DNA of 64,000 nt from Saprospiraceae bacterium (GTDB lineage Bacteria > Bacteroidota > Bacteroidia > Chitinophagales > Saprospiraceae), in assembly GCA_016717265.1 (NCBI GenBank), contig JADKFX010000001.1:806001-870000 (forward strand). The letters are read 5' to 3'. Every line of letters begins with the position of its first letter. Position 1 is the stretch's first letter. This document shows positions 27,291 through 37,099 of this stretch, piece after piece. Below the pieces are notes generated by a model. It searched no databases. It was given only the letters and a program-made list of their open reading frames with translations, and had not been told where the DNA came from. The position numbers were made by a program, and so were the translations under genes.

Positions 27291-27860
27291 TTAAATTAGT
27301 TCTTTTATTTTAAAATAGTCTTCAATTTTTTTAATTGCATGATGATACGAAGCTTTCAAAGCACCTTCTGAAGTTTGTAATACTTCAGACATTTCTTTGT
27401 AAGACATTTCATCGTGATAGCGCAATAAAAATACCTGTTTTTGTTTCTCTGGCAGTCTTGTTAAAGCTTCTTGCAAATGAAGTTGAATTTGATCACCATC
27501 AAAATATGGATCCGCTTTTAATTGACTAATTGCAGGATGCTCCTCCTGGTTTTCTACAAAATCATATTGGAATTTTTTATTCCGTTCGATAAAAGTCAAA
27601 CTTTCATTCGTAGCGATTCGGTATAGCCAGGTAAACAGACTGCTTTTTTGTTCGAATTGTTCGATGCTTCTATATACTTTTATAAAGGTATTTTGGAGGA
27701 CATCATCGGCATCATCATGCGATAAAACCATTCTCCGAATATGCCAATACAGCTTTTGTTGAAATTTTTCAACTAAGGCCCTGAATCCTTTTTCTAAAGA
27801 TTCCGGTTTACTGATCCATTCAAGGATAATTTGGTCTTCCAGTATTGTATTTCCTGCCAT
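27291..27860 (-). CDS. ECF RNA polymerase sigma factor
   Basis: 189 residues. Region 2 includes SHDDADDVLQNTFIKVYRSI (the DDxxQxxF core-binding motif) and FTWLYRIATN for -10 recognition. Region 4 is LPEKQKQVFLLRYHDEMSYKEMSEV. It probably directs polymerase to the promoter of its own operon (sigma, anti-sigma, Spy-like). Upstream on the same strand is the Kir channel gene, ending 32 bp before. Confidence 0.95.
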   Translation of the reverse strand: MAGNTILEDQIILEWISKPESLEKGFRALVEKFQQKLYWHIRRMVLSHDDADDVLQNTFIKVYRSIEQFEQKSSLFTWLYRIATNESLTFIERNKKFQYDFVENQEEHPAISQLKADPYFDGDQIQLHLQEALTRLPEKQKQVFLLRYHDEMSYKEMSEVLQTSEGALKASYHHAIKKIEDYFKIKELI

Positions 27861-27892
27861 CTGTATGTAAGACTTTAATTATTAGATTTCGT

Positions 27893-28828
27893 TTAATTCA
27901 GTTGATTAAAATCATCCAATTTATCAAGGTAAAGAATGGTTTTGCCATCTATATATTCAAACATAGGCTGAAACTTGGCATTATATATAATACTTTCATA
28001 ATGGTAAGACTGCATAGAATGAACCATTTGATTGTAGGTTTCGTCAAACCCTTTTATCATTACCAAAACCTCCATATGATATTTTGAAACTTCATTAAGT
28101 TGAAGTTCATAAAGAGGACTTTTTTCATCAATGGCATGATTCAAAGTCCAATTCAGCGGAAAAAGTGCAATTTTATTGATTTCCAAAGGTAAATTTCTTA
28201 AAATCCTGTTATTTGAATCTTCTGGTGTAAAGGATATAATTAAGTTGGCTTCCATATCAATTAAAGTATTCGTAAGTGCATTTGCAATTCTAAGTTGAAG
28301 GCCATATCCTTCTTTGAAAGGAGCAATCAATACATTTTTAGAATACAATATTTTGGCTTGTGGTTTACTAAATTTTGCATAAACAAGACCCGTTATAATC
28401 GCAAAAGTCAATAATCCGGCTAAGGCCTCCATTCCAGCAATACCTGAGATTAGAAAGCCTTTTGGGTGCAAGCCTCCATAGCCTACTGTGGTAAATGTTT
28501 GCACACTAAAAAAGAAACATTGATAAAATTCAGTCCATTTTGAACCCATCTCAACACCCATAATCTGTTCAGAACCAATAAGATAATAGATAGAGCCAAA
28601 AATCAGGTTGATGACAATATAATAGAGGACAATGAGGAGTAAAAATTGAATCCAGGACATTTCAATTAATTCATGAAACTGACTTCTACCAGGTACACCA
28701 ATTCTAAGAATATTAAATTTGCCATCATCCGTAATCATACGATTTTGAGTTTGGTTATAGGATTTTCCAAAACCAAAGTCTTCTTTAGTAGGGTCTATTC
28801 TTTCTGCTGGATTTATTTGTTCTTTCAT
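27893..28828 (-). CDS. Inward-rectifier potassium channel (KirBac-like)
   Basis: About 311 residues from the ATG at 28828; an upstream TTG frame adds 11 residues and is less likely. Two membrane helices flank a pore with the potassium filter TVGYG. A C-terminal cytoplasmic beta-rich domain follows (KPQAKILYSKNVLIAPFK, LQLRIANAL, LINMEANL-like). The slide helix motif DFGFGK sits near the N-terminus. KirBac channels pass potassium gated by lipids or pH. A Kdp system component lies elsewhere in the window, but the two loci are not linked. Confidence 0.94.
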   Translation of the reverse strand: MKEQINPAERIDPTKEDFGFGKSYNQTQNRMITDDGKFNILRIGVPGRSQFHELIEMSWIQFLLLIVLYYIVINLIFGSIYYLIGSEQIMGVEMGSKWTEFYQCFFFSVQTFTTVGYGGLHPKGFLISGIAGMEALAGLLTFAIITGLVYAKFSKPQAKILYSKNVLIAPFKEGYGLQLRIANALTNTLIDMEANLIISFTPEDSNNRILRNLPLEINKIALFPLNWTLNHAIDEKSPLYELQLNEVSKYHMEVLVMIKGFDETYNQMVHSMQSYHYESIIYNAKFQPMFEYIDGKTILYLDKLDDFNQLN

Positions 28829-28898
28829 TAACTTTGAATTGTTTGTGAAATATATTGCCAATTGTAATATTGCAATGATAAAGAATAATCAATAAATC

Positions 28899-29444
28899 AT
28901 GGGATGGTTTGCTAGGACGATATTGAAACTAATTGGGTGGAAGGCAACGGGGCATGAAAAATTGTTTAATCTTCCAAAATACATCATCGCAATAGGTCCA
29001 CATACTTCAAATTGGGATTTTCCATTGGGAATTTTGATACGGGCTGCATATGGGCTTTACAAAGTACGATTTTTAGGTAAAGAAAGTCTTTTTAAGCCAC
29101 CTTTTGGATTCATTTTCAGAGCATTAGGCGGGTATCCTGTAGTTAGAAGTAAGCATATAAACCAAGTGGATTCTTATATTCAAGTATTTAATGAGAACCC
29201 AGAGTTTGCAATTGTGGTTGCCCCAGAAGGTACTAGAAAAAAGGTCGACCGCTTAAAAACGGGTTTCTATTATATTGCGAAAGGTGCAAACATCCCAATT
29301 ATACCAACGATTATGAATTATGAAACGAAGTCAGTAGACTTCAGCAATGCCTTTTATGCTGGCAACAGCGACCAAGAGGATATCCGCAGTTTAGAAGATT
29401 TTTTCAGAAACCGACCGGGTAAATACCCCGAATTAAGTTTTTAA
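28899..29444 (+). CDS. PlsC-type lysophospholipid acyltransferase
   Basis: 181 residues, short for the family but with the essential motifs. HTSNWD gives the catalytic HxxxxD, and APEGTR gives the acyl-acceptor phosphate-binding site. It lacks a second membrane helix that longer PlsC proteins have. It probably acylates lysophosphatidate or a related lipid at the inner membrane. It is transcribed divergently from the Kir gene. Confidence 0.88.
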   Translation: MGWFARTILKLIGWKATGHEKLFNLPKYIIAIGPHTSNWDFPLGILIRAAYGLYKVRFLGKESLFKPPFGFIFRALGGYPVVRSKHINQVDSYIQVFNENPEFAIVVAPEGTRKKVDRLKTGFYYIAKGANIPIIPTIMNYETKSVDFSNAFYAGNSDQEDIRSLEDFFRNRPGKYPELSF

Positions 29445-29526
29445 ATAAATAGTTTTTCAAGAATTTAACCTTTCTTTAAAATGCTAGTCCAATGACTAAT
29501 AATATCTTTATACCAGAATTGACAAG

Positions 29527-30369
29527 ATGAAAAAATACATTTACTTTCTTTTTTTAATGACCGCTATCTCTATCCTAACAATGTCAAATAGGAAAGGTCG
29601 AGCCACAACTGTAGGTTTAGGTAGCACGGGTGCACCCGGAGATGATAATACGGTATGTCAGTCTTGTCATAATGGTCCAACAGACATCGAAGTTAAAATT
29701 TTTGTTTTAGATCAGGCTGATACAATTACTAAATATGAAGCTAATAAGACCTATCAAATTCATGTTAGAGTAAATCATGCTGGAGGAAATGTCCCGAAAG
29801 CACATGGATTTCAAATGACCTTATTAAAAGCGATAAAAGGTCAGAATGGAGAAAATTTGAAAGATATCACTCCGATCAGTCAAAATGTAAAATTAGTAAC
29901 CATTAGAAATGGTCGACTTTATGCAGAGCAAACCGATAGAAGTGCAACCAATTTATTTGAAGTACAATGGAAAGCACCACTTCCTGGTTCAGGACCTATA
30001 ACGATTTATGCTGGGGGCACTGGAGTAAATTCCAATGATTCTGATAGTGGAGATGGGGGTTCTAGAACGTCCTTACAAGTGGACGAGGCATTGCCTTCTT
30101 CTGCAGATAATACTGGAATTAACAAAGTGTCTATTTTTCCAAATCCTTTTGTTGATAAATTTTATATCCAGGGAAATTTAGAGGATGTAAAAGAATTAGA
30201 AATTATGAATTTGTTTGGTTCTTCCGTTGGTTATTTTAAGTTATATGAATCCAATAGAACCATTGATTTAAGCAATTTAAATGATGGTATTTATTTTGCA
30301 AAATTTATAAATCATCAAAATAAGATTCTTAAAACGCAGAAATTAATTAAGAAAACACAACGTCCATAG
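29527..30369 (+). CDS. Choice-of-anchor V protein with CxxCH motif and T9SS type A sorting domain
   Basis: 280 residues. A signal peptide is followed by the TGAPGDDNTVCQSCH segment (near 40-52), the hallmark of the choice-of-anchor V family; the CxxCH could bind one haem c. A reelin-like beta domain follows (YQIHVRVNHAGGNVPKAHG). The C-terminus is a T9SS type A sorting domain (FPNPFVDKFYIQG, ELEIMNLFGSSV, LNDGIYFAKF). The family has no known reaction. Confidence 0.88.
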   Translation: MKKYIYFLFLMTAISILTMSNRKGRATTVGLGSTGAPGDDNTVCQSCHNGPTDIEVKIFVLDQADTITKYEANKTYQIHVRVNHAGGNVPKAHGFQMTLLKAIKGQNGENLKDITPISQNVKLVTIRNGRLYAEQTDRSATNLFEVQWKAPLPGSGPITIYAGGTGVNSNDSDSGDGGSRTSLQVDEALPSSADNTGINKVSIFPNPFVDKFYIQGNLEDVKELEIMNLFGSSVGYFKLYESNRTIDLSNLNDGIYFAKFINHQNKILKTQKLIKKTQRP

Positions 30370-30381
30370 TGACCTCTATTT

Positions 30382-30687
30382 ATGGGTGATGAATTGCTAC
30401 CGGAATATTCTGAACAATTTCTTGAAAATCAGGATTTGGAGAATCAATGGATTCAATCTATAAAACTTCGGGTAGAAGAATTATTAGAAAAAGATCCTGG
30501 ATTATTATTTAGTCATTTGTATCGATTGGATGTTGATGAAGGAATCCTTAAAAACATTCTTAGTTCAGAAAGCTCTGTTAATTTATCAGAAGCCATTTCA
30601 CGTGAAATCTGGAAAAGACAAAAATCCAGAATTATAAGTCGCAAAAACAATCCGCAAAATATTATGCTGGATCCTGATTATTTCTAG
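30382..30687 (+). CDS. Small conserved-looking protein of unknown function
   Basis: 101 residues, acidic and helical, with a central LLFSHLYRLDVDEGILKNIL and a basic IWKRQKSRIISRK. No signal peptide, membrane segment or known motif is seen. It begins 12 bp after the T9SS gene and is probably cotranscribed with it, though no shared role can be argued. Confidence 0.6.
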   Translation: MGDELLPEYSEQFLENQDLENQWIQSIKLRVEELLEKDPGLLFSHLYRLDVDEGILKNILSSESSVNLSEAISREIWKRQKSRIISRKNNPQNIMLDPDYF

Positions 30688-30800
30688 CAGAATTTTAATA
30701 CGCTATAAAATTCAATAAATTTTTTAATATGGAGCTAATTTAGAGATTCCAATTATATTAATTTAAATAATTTATTGGAACATATGCACTGCAAGATTTT

Positions 30801-32570
30801 TTATTTTGCCAATCGAATGGTATTTTCTAAATATCCTGGTCGCCTGCTACTTGCTTCAAGTTGAATTCTTTTAGTAGCGATAAGGCGTTCTTTCGGACTG
30901 AATAGAAAAATTTGTGGTTGTTGAATATATAAAATTTCTTGAAACTGTAAATAAGCAAGATTGCGTTCTTCTTCATTCTTGGTTGTACGAATAATTTGAA
31001 TTAATGAATCTGTTTCAGAAGTCGCAAAACCACATCGATTAGAACCACCTGGTTTAGCATTGCTACTATGCCAACTTTGATAAGGATCAAATAAGGAAGG
31101 GGATTGTTTGCCGGTTAATACGGCAATTTCAAAATTTCGTTCATTTAAATCTTTTAGAATTAATGCAAACTCCTTCGTTTCAGGTTTTATTTCTATTCCA
31201 ACTTTTTTAGCTTCCTCTTGAAGCAAAAGGGCTAATTTTTTTCCGGTTTCACTTGAAACTAAGAGTTTGAATGATAGTGTGATTAGCTTATTATTTATTT
31301 TTTTATCAAGTATACCATCTTTATTACTATCTGACCAACCGGCATTTTGTAAAATCGCTTTAGCGGAATCAGAATTTAATGAAATTGGTTTAAGACGCTG
31401 ATTATAATAAATCCGGGATGGATGTATGGGTCCAACAATAGGATCTGCAAGACCATGCATTATGTTTTTTATAAATCCAGGAATGTCAATTAATCGTGCA
31501 AGTGCATTTCGAATGGCAGGTTCCGAAAGGGAAGTTTTTGATGTATTCAGTTCAAGATAAGTATATTGAAAAACGCCGGGAGTAAAAAATTGTAATTTAT
31601 TTTGATTTGTATTATCAGATTGAAGTGCATTAAATTGTTTTGGTGATATTTCAGTAGCTAAATCTATACTACCCTCTTTTAATGCAAGAATAGTAGCTGT
31701 TTCATCGGGCATGATTAAATATTCAATTCGGTCAGGGTAAGATTGTAACATTGAAATGCTTTCTGCAATTTTTGTTCCCCACCAGTTTGATTTTTTTTGC
31801 AACACAATTTTTGAGCTTGCATCCCAGCTTTCCAATCGATAGGGTCCTGAACCGGCAATTTTGCTTTTACACATTTCTGCAGTTTGAAAAGCATCAGCAA
31901 ATTTTTGTAATTCCAGAAGTTCTTGTGGTGACCAGGAACTGCTATCTTTTGTAATGAGATCGGCTACTTGATATTTGTTCATAATTTTTTCAGGATCATA
32001 AACAGCTTCAGGATAAAGATTTATATTGCCAGCTATTTCTGCACCTAAAATATAATTTTTTTTGATTTGGATGATTAAGTGTTTTGGTTGTGATGGATTT
32101 AATTTTATAGCTACTATATTTTTTAGAAAACCTTTCCATGTAGGATTTTTAATAAATGGATTCAAAGCGGCTTTCACAGTGAATGCATAATCGCTCGCAG
32201 TAATTGGGCTTCCATCATCCCAAACTGCTTCCGGACGAATATCACTTTCGAATGTAGTCATGGTGTCATTCGTTTCAGTAACTCTTGGAATATCTAATAC
32301 TAATAATGGAGTTAATTCGATTTTATCCATGCTATATTCAATCATGGGTAACATGATCAAGGGTTCAATTTGAGTTGCAGAACTCGATTGAGATACTATT
32401 GGATGTAAACAATCCACATCTTCCTTTAAGCGAATTCTCAATGTAAATCCTGAATCTTTTTTATCAGGATTGCACGAGGAATAAAATAAACTAAAAATTA
32501 AACTAAATACAATAAGAATAAAATTGAATTTCGAAAACCAATATCTTAGGCAATCTGTTAGCTTATTCAT
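30801..32570 (-). CDS. ABC transporter substrate-binding lipoprotein (peptide-type, family 5)
   Basis: 589 residues. The N-terminal hydrophobic segment ends in a lipobox (LFYSSC). SBP family 5 motifs follow: WDDGSPITASDYAFTVKA, GSGPYRLESWDASSKIVLQKKSNWWG, LNTSKTSLSEPAIRNALA, ILQNAGW and the late KPGGSNRCGF. These proteins bring oligopeptides or metal chelates to an ABC importer. No permease genes adjoin. It is transcribed divergently from the SDR gene. Confidence 0.9.
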   Translation of the reverse strand: MNKLTDCLRYWFSKFNFILIVFSLIFSLFYSSCNPDKKDSGFTLRIRLKEDVDCLHPIVSQSSSATQIEPLIMLPMIEYSMDKIELTPLLVLDIPRVTETNDTMTTFESDIRPEAVWDDGSPITASDYAFTVKAALNPFIKNPTWKGFLKNIVAIKLNPSQPKHLIIQIKKNYILGAEIAGNINLYPEAVYDPEKIMNKYQVADLITKDSSSWSPQELLELQKFADAFQTAEMCKSKIAGSGPYRLESWDASSKIVLQKKSNWWGTKIAESISMLQSYPDRIEYLIMPDETATILALKEGSIDLATEISPKQFNALQSDNTNQNKLQFFTPGVFQYTYLELNTSKTSLSEPAIRNALARLIDIPGFIKNIMHGLADPIVGPIHPSRIYYNQRLKPISLNSDSAKAILQNAGWSDSNKDGILDKKINNKLITLSFKLLVSSETGKKLALLLQEEAKKVGIEIKPETKEFALILKDLNERNFEIAVLTGKQSPSLFDPYQSWHSSNAKPGGSNRCGFATSETDSLIQIIRTTKNEEERNLAYLQFQEILYIQQPQIFLFSPKERLIATKRIQLEASSRRPGYLENTIRLAK

Positions 32571-32631
32571 ATAACGGTATTTAATCGTGTACTTAAACTA
32601 ATATTAAAGTCGGTAAAGATACAAAATTGCA

Positions 32632-33537
32632 ATGAAAAAAATACTCATAGCAGGTGGATCCGGTTTGGTTGGTCAAAGTTTATCAAAGGCCTTTTTGCAA
32701 CAAGGAGATGATGTAAACTGGCTAAGTCGCAATCAGCAAGAGACCCGATATAAAAGTTATTATTGGAATCCTGAAACCAATGAAATCGATAAGAATTCTT
32801 TTCATTCACAAGATGTGCTTATCCAATTGGCTGGGTGTTCAATTGGTGACAAACCATGGTCGAATCAAAGAAAAAAGGAAATTGTAAATTCTAGAATTCA
32901 AGCTATTCAAACCATATACAATCATTTAAAAACTGAGCATATTAGAATTCCTCAAATTATACAAGTCTCTGCAATTGGATATTATGGAGATCGCGAGGAT
33001 GAAAATTTAAGCGAAAACGCCTCCCCCGGAAAGCATGGATTTTTAGCAGAAGTCTGCAAAGAATGGGAGCAAGAAGCAATGCGCCTTCAAGAATTTACAG
33101 ATCATTTTTGCATTATAAGAATAGGGCTTTATTTGAGTACTAAAGGCGGCATTTGGCCTAAAATGATTCAGACTACACCTTTTCATTTATTAAATTATTT
33201 TGGTTCTGGTAAGCAATATTATTCCTGGATACATTTTGAAGATTTTAATCGCGCGGTTTCCTTTTTAATAGATAAACAGCTTGATGGAATATTTAACATG
33301 ACCGCACCCAATCCAATTGCGAACAAAGCGTTTATGAATCAAATTAAAAATCAATTTACAAAATGGATGCTGCTCATAGGAATTCCGCAATTTGTATTGA
33401 AGTTAATTTTGGGAGAACAAATCGAATTGCTAATGACATCGGCTTATGTTTTACCAACTGGATTGCAGGCTCAGGGATTTCAATTTAAATTCGAATCTAG
33501 TGAAAAGGCTATCAAGAATTTATTAAAAGAAGGTTAG
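32632..33537 (+). CDS. TIGR01777-family SDR-like oxidoreductase
   Basis: 301 residues. The N-terminal Rossmann motif is IAGGSGLVGQSL; the YWNP and LIQLAGCSIGDKPW segments and QVSAIGYYGDRED (with the family YGD) follow. SWIHFEDFNRAV and FNMTAPNP are characteristic of the YfcH/SULA group. The substrate is unknown in the family. Confidence 0.92.
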   Translation: MKKILIAGGSGLVGQSLSKAFLQQGDDVNWLSRNQQETRYKSYYWNPETNEIDKNSFHSQDVLIQLAGCSIGDKPWSNQRKKEIVNSRIQAIQTIYNHLKTEHIRIPQIIQVSAIGYYGDREDENLSENASPGKHGFLAEVCKEWEQEAMRLQEFTDHFCIIRIGLYLSTKGGIWPKMIQTTPFHLLNYFGSGKQYYSWIHFEDFNRAVSFLIDKQLDGIFNMTAPNPIANKAFMNQIKNQFTKWMLLIGIPQFVLKLILGEQIELLMTSAYVLPTGLQAQGFQFKFESSEKAIKNLLKEG

Positions 33538-33628
33538 TGCAGCCAAAAAATTTACAATTCTAATTTTAGGGGATATCATTTTTTAATTTGATTCATATGC
33601 TGAATGATATCTTTAAATAGCAATTCAA

Positions 33629-34390
33629 CTATCCATACAATTCAAAACGGATTTGTTCTCTGGAATAATTTAATTCAGAAAACAAAGTCACCACAGCCTG
33701 ATCGATCATAGCAGACCAACCACAAATCATAAATTGCATAGATTCGGTAGGATATGATTTTTCTTTTAGAATTTGTTTGTAAACTTCATGCACATAACCG
33801 GAGTGAAAATTTAATTTATCGTGTTTGATTTTAGTGGGATCCAATTCCCGGGAAAGACAAATATGACAATAGAATTCAGGAATATTTTCCAACCAATTTA
33901 TTAAATCATCCGTATAAATTAGGTCTTTAATATTGCGGGTGCCATAAATAATATGGACAGAGCGAAAATAATTTTTTGCAAATTCAATTTCTTGCAACAT
34001 AGATCGGAAGGGTGCTAAGCCCGTCCCGGTACAAATTAAAAAGAGATTCAAATCCTTATTTTCCGGTAGTATAAAATTCCCTTCCGGACCTTTTACTTTA
34101 AAAGTATCAGCAATTTTAATTTTATTAAAAAAATAATCAGATGCTAGACCACCTTCTTTATAGGAGATGCAAAATTCAATTTCATTTTGATGGGTATTGC
34201 GATTTGCTATACTATAGCTTCTCCAGCGTTGTGCTCTTTTTTCACCAATCGGCAAATCACAGGTTAGGAATTGGCCAGCCTGAAAATCAAATATATCTGG
34301 AGTTTCAATTTTAAATAAAAAGCGTTTTGTATTTGCGCTTTCATCTATTATTTGATGAAGTTGTATTGGATACCAAATTGCCGGAGGCAT
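33629..34390 (-). CDS. Ferredoxin/flavodoxin-NADP reductase-like flavoprotein
   Basis: 253 residues with an FAD-binding barrel (RWRSYSIANR supplies the RxYS motif) and a nicotinamide domain (CTGTGLAPFRSML and MICGWSAMIDQ). No iron-sulfur domain is attached, so electrons go to or from a separate carrier. The size fits ferredoxin-NADP reductase. The GHMP kinase gene lies 50 bp upstream on the same strand. Confidence 0.88.
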   Translation of the reverse strand: MPPAIWYPIQLHQIIDESANTKRFLFKIETPDIFDFQAGQFLTCDLPIGEKRAQRWRSYSIANRNTHQNEIEFCISYKEGGLASDYFFNKIKIADTFKVKGPEGNFILPENKDLNLFLICTGTGLAPFRSMLQEIEFAKNYFRSVHIIYGTRNIKDLIYTDDLINWLENIPEFYCHICLSRELDPTKIKHDKLNFHSGYVHEVYKQILKEKSYPTESMQFMICGWSAMIDQAVVTLFSELNYSREQIRFELYG

Positions 34391-34440
34391 AAATATTAGG
34401 AATAAGAATTAAGATAAGAACAAGAAGGAAGTTAAAAAGA

Positions 34441-35322
34441 TCAAAGAATCAGCTCAGCGTAGGGTATAATTTTATCAAATCCTTTAGATTTGAAATAATT
34501 TTCTGTTTCAGCAAGCCCTTTTGGAGCAGTTACCAGCACCAAATCTCCACCCCAGGCACCTAAAGATTTAATTTCACCAAAATAATCTGAAAAGAGTTGA
34601 TCTTTTATGCGTTGTTTCCCAGTATAATTTTGAATTAGCTTTTCATGATCTTTAATCCAGGATTCAAAACTATCTAATGAATTAATACCTAATAATTTTT
34701 CAGTTAAATGGTTTGCTTCTTCAATTAATTTTTTATCAGGTTTCTGATTTTTTAATTTTTGAACTTCATCTTTACTGCTTACCTTTTGTTTGAGTGGAAC
34801 AAAATAAAGTTTGTCTTTGAAAGAAGGTTTAAATTCAATTTCTTCAAGATCAATAGAGCCATCTCCAAGCGTATATAAGATAGGACCTTCAGCACCGGCA
34901 CAAGCAACATCATACCCGGAACCTTCTGCCACATCAAAATAAAGGTGATATGGATTTACATCCGCCCAGCCTGCCATGTTATGGATCAAGGTAGAACTCG
35001 AACCAAGTCCCCATTCCAAAGGAAATTCAAGGTAGTGATCTACTTTATATTTTTTCCAATGGGAGAGGAATTCAGAATTATTTTGACAACAAGCTTTTAA
35101 TAATTTTCTAAGGAATTTGGAAATGGATTCATCGGTACTTTCAGTAACATCGAAGCCCATGAGGTCGATTTCTGCAGAAAACCACTTTTTTCCATCCGGA
35201 CCAAAGGAATTCCAAAGAATTTCAGACCCATTGAGCTCCTGAACTTTCATTTTTTGACCTAATTTACAAGGAAGTGCCAGTGCAGTTGCACCAAACATGA
35301 CGAGATACTCTGAGCTCATCAA
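34441..35322 (-). CDS. GHMP kinase, GYDIA-type
   Basis: 293 residues. The ATP-binding GLGSSSTL motif of GHMP kinases is followed by GYDVACAGAEGPILYTLGDG, matching the GYDIA subgroup (here GYDVA). It is smaller than mevalonate kinase. By family context it may act in the mevalonate branch or on an unknown alcohol. It probably shares a transcript with the reductase downstream. Confidence 0.88.
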   Translation of the reverse strand: MMSSEYLVMFGATALALPCKLGQKMKVQELNGSEILWNSFGPDGKKWFSAEIDLMGFDVTESTDESISKFLRKLLKACCQNNSEFLSHWKKYKVDHYLEFPLEWGLGSSSTLIHNMAGWADVNPYHLYFDVAEGSGYDVACAGAEGPILYTLGDGSIDLEEIEFKPSFKDKLYFVPLKQKVSSKDEVQKLKNQKPDKKLIEEANHLTEKLLGINSLDSFESWIKDHEKLIQNYTGKQRIKDQLFSDYFGEIKSLGAWGGDLVLVTAPKGLAETENYFKSKGFDKIIPYAELIL

Positions 35323-35429
35323 AACTTTGCCCCTTGCGTAAAATTCAGCTTTGATAAAAAAATGGTTTAACGAAATCCGTGCGAAGATACTAAAAGAGTT
35401 TATATATGTGTATTTTTAATATGATTTTA

Positions 35430-35686
35430 CTAATTATAGCGCTTTGGAATGCCATTCAAGATAAAGCCTCCACCAGGATCCTTTTTCGAATAGGCAGGGT
35501 ATGAATAAGATTTTAAATTAATTTTGGTTTGAAATGAAATTCAGGAAAACCGTTTTGTACATTTCCTTCTGAACCGGAACCAATATTATCCAGGTTCAAG
35601 TTTTCTAATTTAATGAAACGGTCATAATGAAATATTAAAGGGGAGTAGTTTGACTTGCTTAATGATGCGTTTGTAAAAAATGCTAA
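35430..35686 (-). pseudogene. Degraded gene remnant downstream of the second sigma/anti-sigma pair
   Basis: On the minus strand two frames read like one protein. The first runs FHYDRFIKLENLNLDNIG and NVQNGFPEFHF and then stops. The second runs SYSYPAYSKKDPGGGFILN and ends GIPKRYN at the TAG 35430-35432. One extra T in the short run at about 35531-35542 would join them as PEFSFQTKINLKSYS. No ATG, GTG or TTG opens it; it begins right after the anti-sigma stop. The family is not recognised. It may be the truncated end of a third operon gene. Confidence 0.4.
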
Positions 35687-35690
35687 TTAT

Positions 35691-36407
35691 TTAGTTTAAA
35701 AACTTTGAAATACTTTTAATTTTATTGGAAGAAACCAGGGAGTTGTTTTTTAGCAATTCAAATTTTGATTTAGCCTCATTCAATTTATGATTCATGAGAT
35801 CTAACATGCATAAGTAATACAATGCTTCTGTTTTATAAGGATCCTGAGAATCAACATAAAGTATATTCAATAAGCTATCGGCTAATCCATAATTTCCGAT
35901 TTGTAAATGTATATGCGCGATGTAACGTTTGGCAATTAAGTTTGATGAATCCTTTTCTAAAATTAGGGAAAATTGTTTTTGACTGATTTGTAAATTGCCT
36001 TGATCAAATGCATATATGGCAGAATCTAAGGCCGTATTTAATGCTGATTCTGATCGTTGAGATTGTGTAGCTGGTTTCTCATAAAGCGTAGCATAGACTT
36101 GATTAGAATCAATCGATTTAGACAACAATTCAGGGTAAAGAAAATAAATACTAAGCACACCAATTATAAGGGTAGCTGCAACAGAAAATATCCATTTTAA
36201 GTTGGAATTGTTATTTTTTAAAGAGTTTAGTTGTTGTCTGGTTTCAAATTCAATAAAGGTTTTTGCCAGTTTTTTGGCATTTGAAAAATTGGTAACTGCA
36301 GCACGAAGTTCCAAATCCGATTCTAAAGAAGATTCAAAAGCAATTTTCTCCTCTGAGGATAGTTTGTCATTTAAATAATCTTCTATTTGATCGTAGAACT
36401 TGCTCAT
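35691..36407 (-). CDS. Anti-sigma-like membrane protein with periplasmic TPR region
   Basis: 238 residues. The N-terminal cytoplasmic part resembles an anti-sigma helix bundle (YLNDKLSSEEKIAFESSLESD). One membrane helix follows (about 70-92, WIFSVAATLIIGVLSIYFLY), then periplasmic TPR-like helices (GNLQISQKQFSLILEKDSSN and IGNYGLADSLLN). Its ATG overlaps the sigma stop by 4 bp, so the two are coupled. The TPR part could sense an envelope signal and release the sigma factor. No catalytic motif is seen. Confidence 0.8.
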   Translation of the reverse strand: MSKFYDQIEDYLNDKLSSEEKIAFESSLESDLELRAAVTNFSNAKKLAKTFIEFETRQQLNSLKNNNSNLKWIFSVAATLIIGVLSIYFLYPELLSKSIDSNQVYATLYEKPATQSQRSESALNTALDSAIYAFDQGNLQISQKQFSLILEKDSSNLIAKRYIAHIHLQIGNYGLADSLLNILYVDSQDPYKTEALYYLCMLDLMNHKLNEAKSKFELLKNNSLVSSNKIKSISKFLN

Positions 36408-36988
36408 TGCGTTAATGCGAGTTTAATATCCGGGTTATGTTGTACTAATTGTATAAGTTCTTTTAGGCAAATACTTTTCTTTTTACGCACCATTCCTTCT
36501 GATTTATAATCGAGTTTAGAAGCGATTTCATCCATTGAAAATCCGTTAGCCCAATACATCAGAACTTCCTTACAGTTTTTTCCAATTTTGTCTAAAACAC
36601 TTTGTAAAATAGTTCTTTTTTCTGAACCTAGAATTTCGTCCAAACTATTTTCATCCGGATTGATAAAATCAAGATTATCAATAGCAACCATGTGTTTTAA
36701 CTTCATCCGTTTTTTAGATTCAGCAAACCATAAATGTTTTGCAATTCCCATGAGGTAAGCAGAAAGATCGCCTTCGATTTTAAATTCCCGATTCGAAAAT
36801 ACAGATTTAATAAATTGCACAATCATGTCATCAAATAAAATGTCGGCATCTTCCGCATTGCCAAAATGATTCAAAACGTACTGCTTAATGGATTGTTTCA
36901 AACGGGAATCCTTATATATCTGGTGTACGACAGCCGCACGGTTTTTTTCGGTTCCACGGATTCCTTGAATTATTTCCTGAATGCCCAA
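36404..36988 (-). CDS. ECF RNA polymerase sigma factor, second in the window
   Basis: 194 residues. Region 2 includes DADILFDDMIVQFIKSVFS and LSAYLMGIAKHLWF. Region 4 is VLDKIGKNCKEVLMYWANGFSMDEIASKL followed by RKKKSICLKEL. The sequence diverges from the first ECF factor (27291-27860). It is paired with the TPR anti-sigma-like protein and divergent from the CHAT gene, which is a natural target. Confidence 0.92.
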   Translation of the reverse strand: MGIQEIIQGIRGTEKNRAAVVHQIYKDSRLKQSIKQYVLNHFGNAEDADILFDDMIVQFIKSVFSNREFKIEGDLSAYLMGIAKHLWFAESKKRMKLKHMVAIDNLDFINPDENSLDEILGSEKRTILQSVLDKIGKNCKEVLMYWANGFSMDEIASKLDYKSEGMVRKKKSICLKELIQLVQHNPDIKLALTQ

Positions 36989-37099
36989 GCGGATACTTAA
37001 TTGGATTGTGAGCTCAAAGTTAAAATAAGTTACCGCTCGTTGGAAATATTTTAAGAATAAATTTAATTATAGGAAAATATGCAATTACATAAAAAGAGC

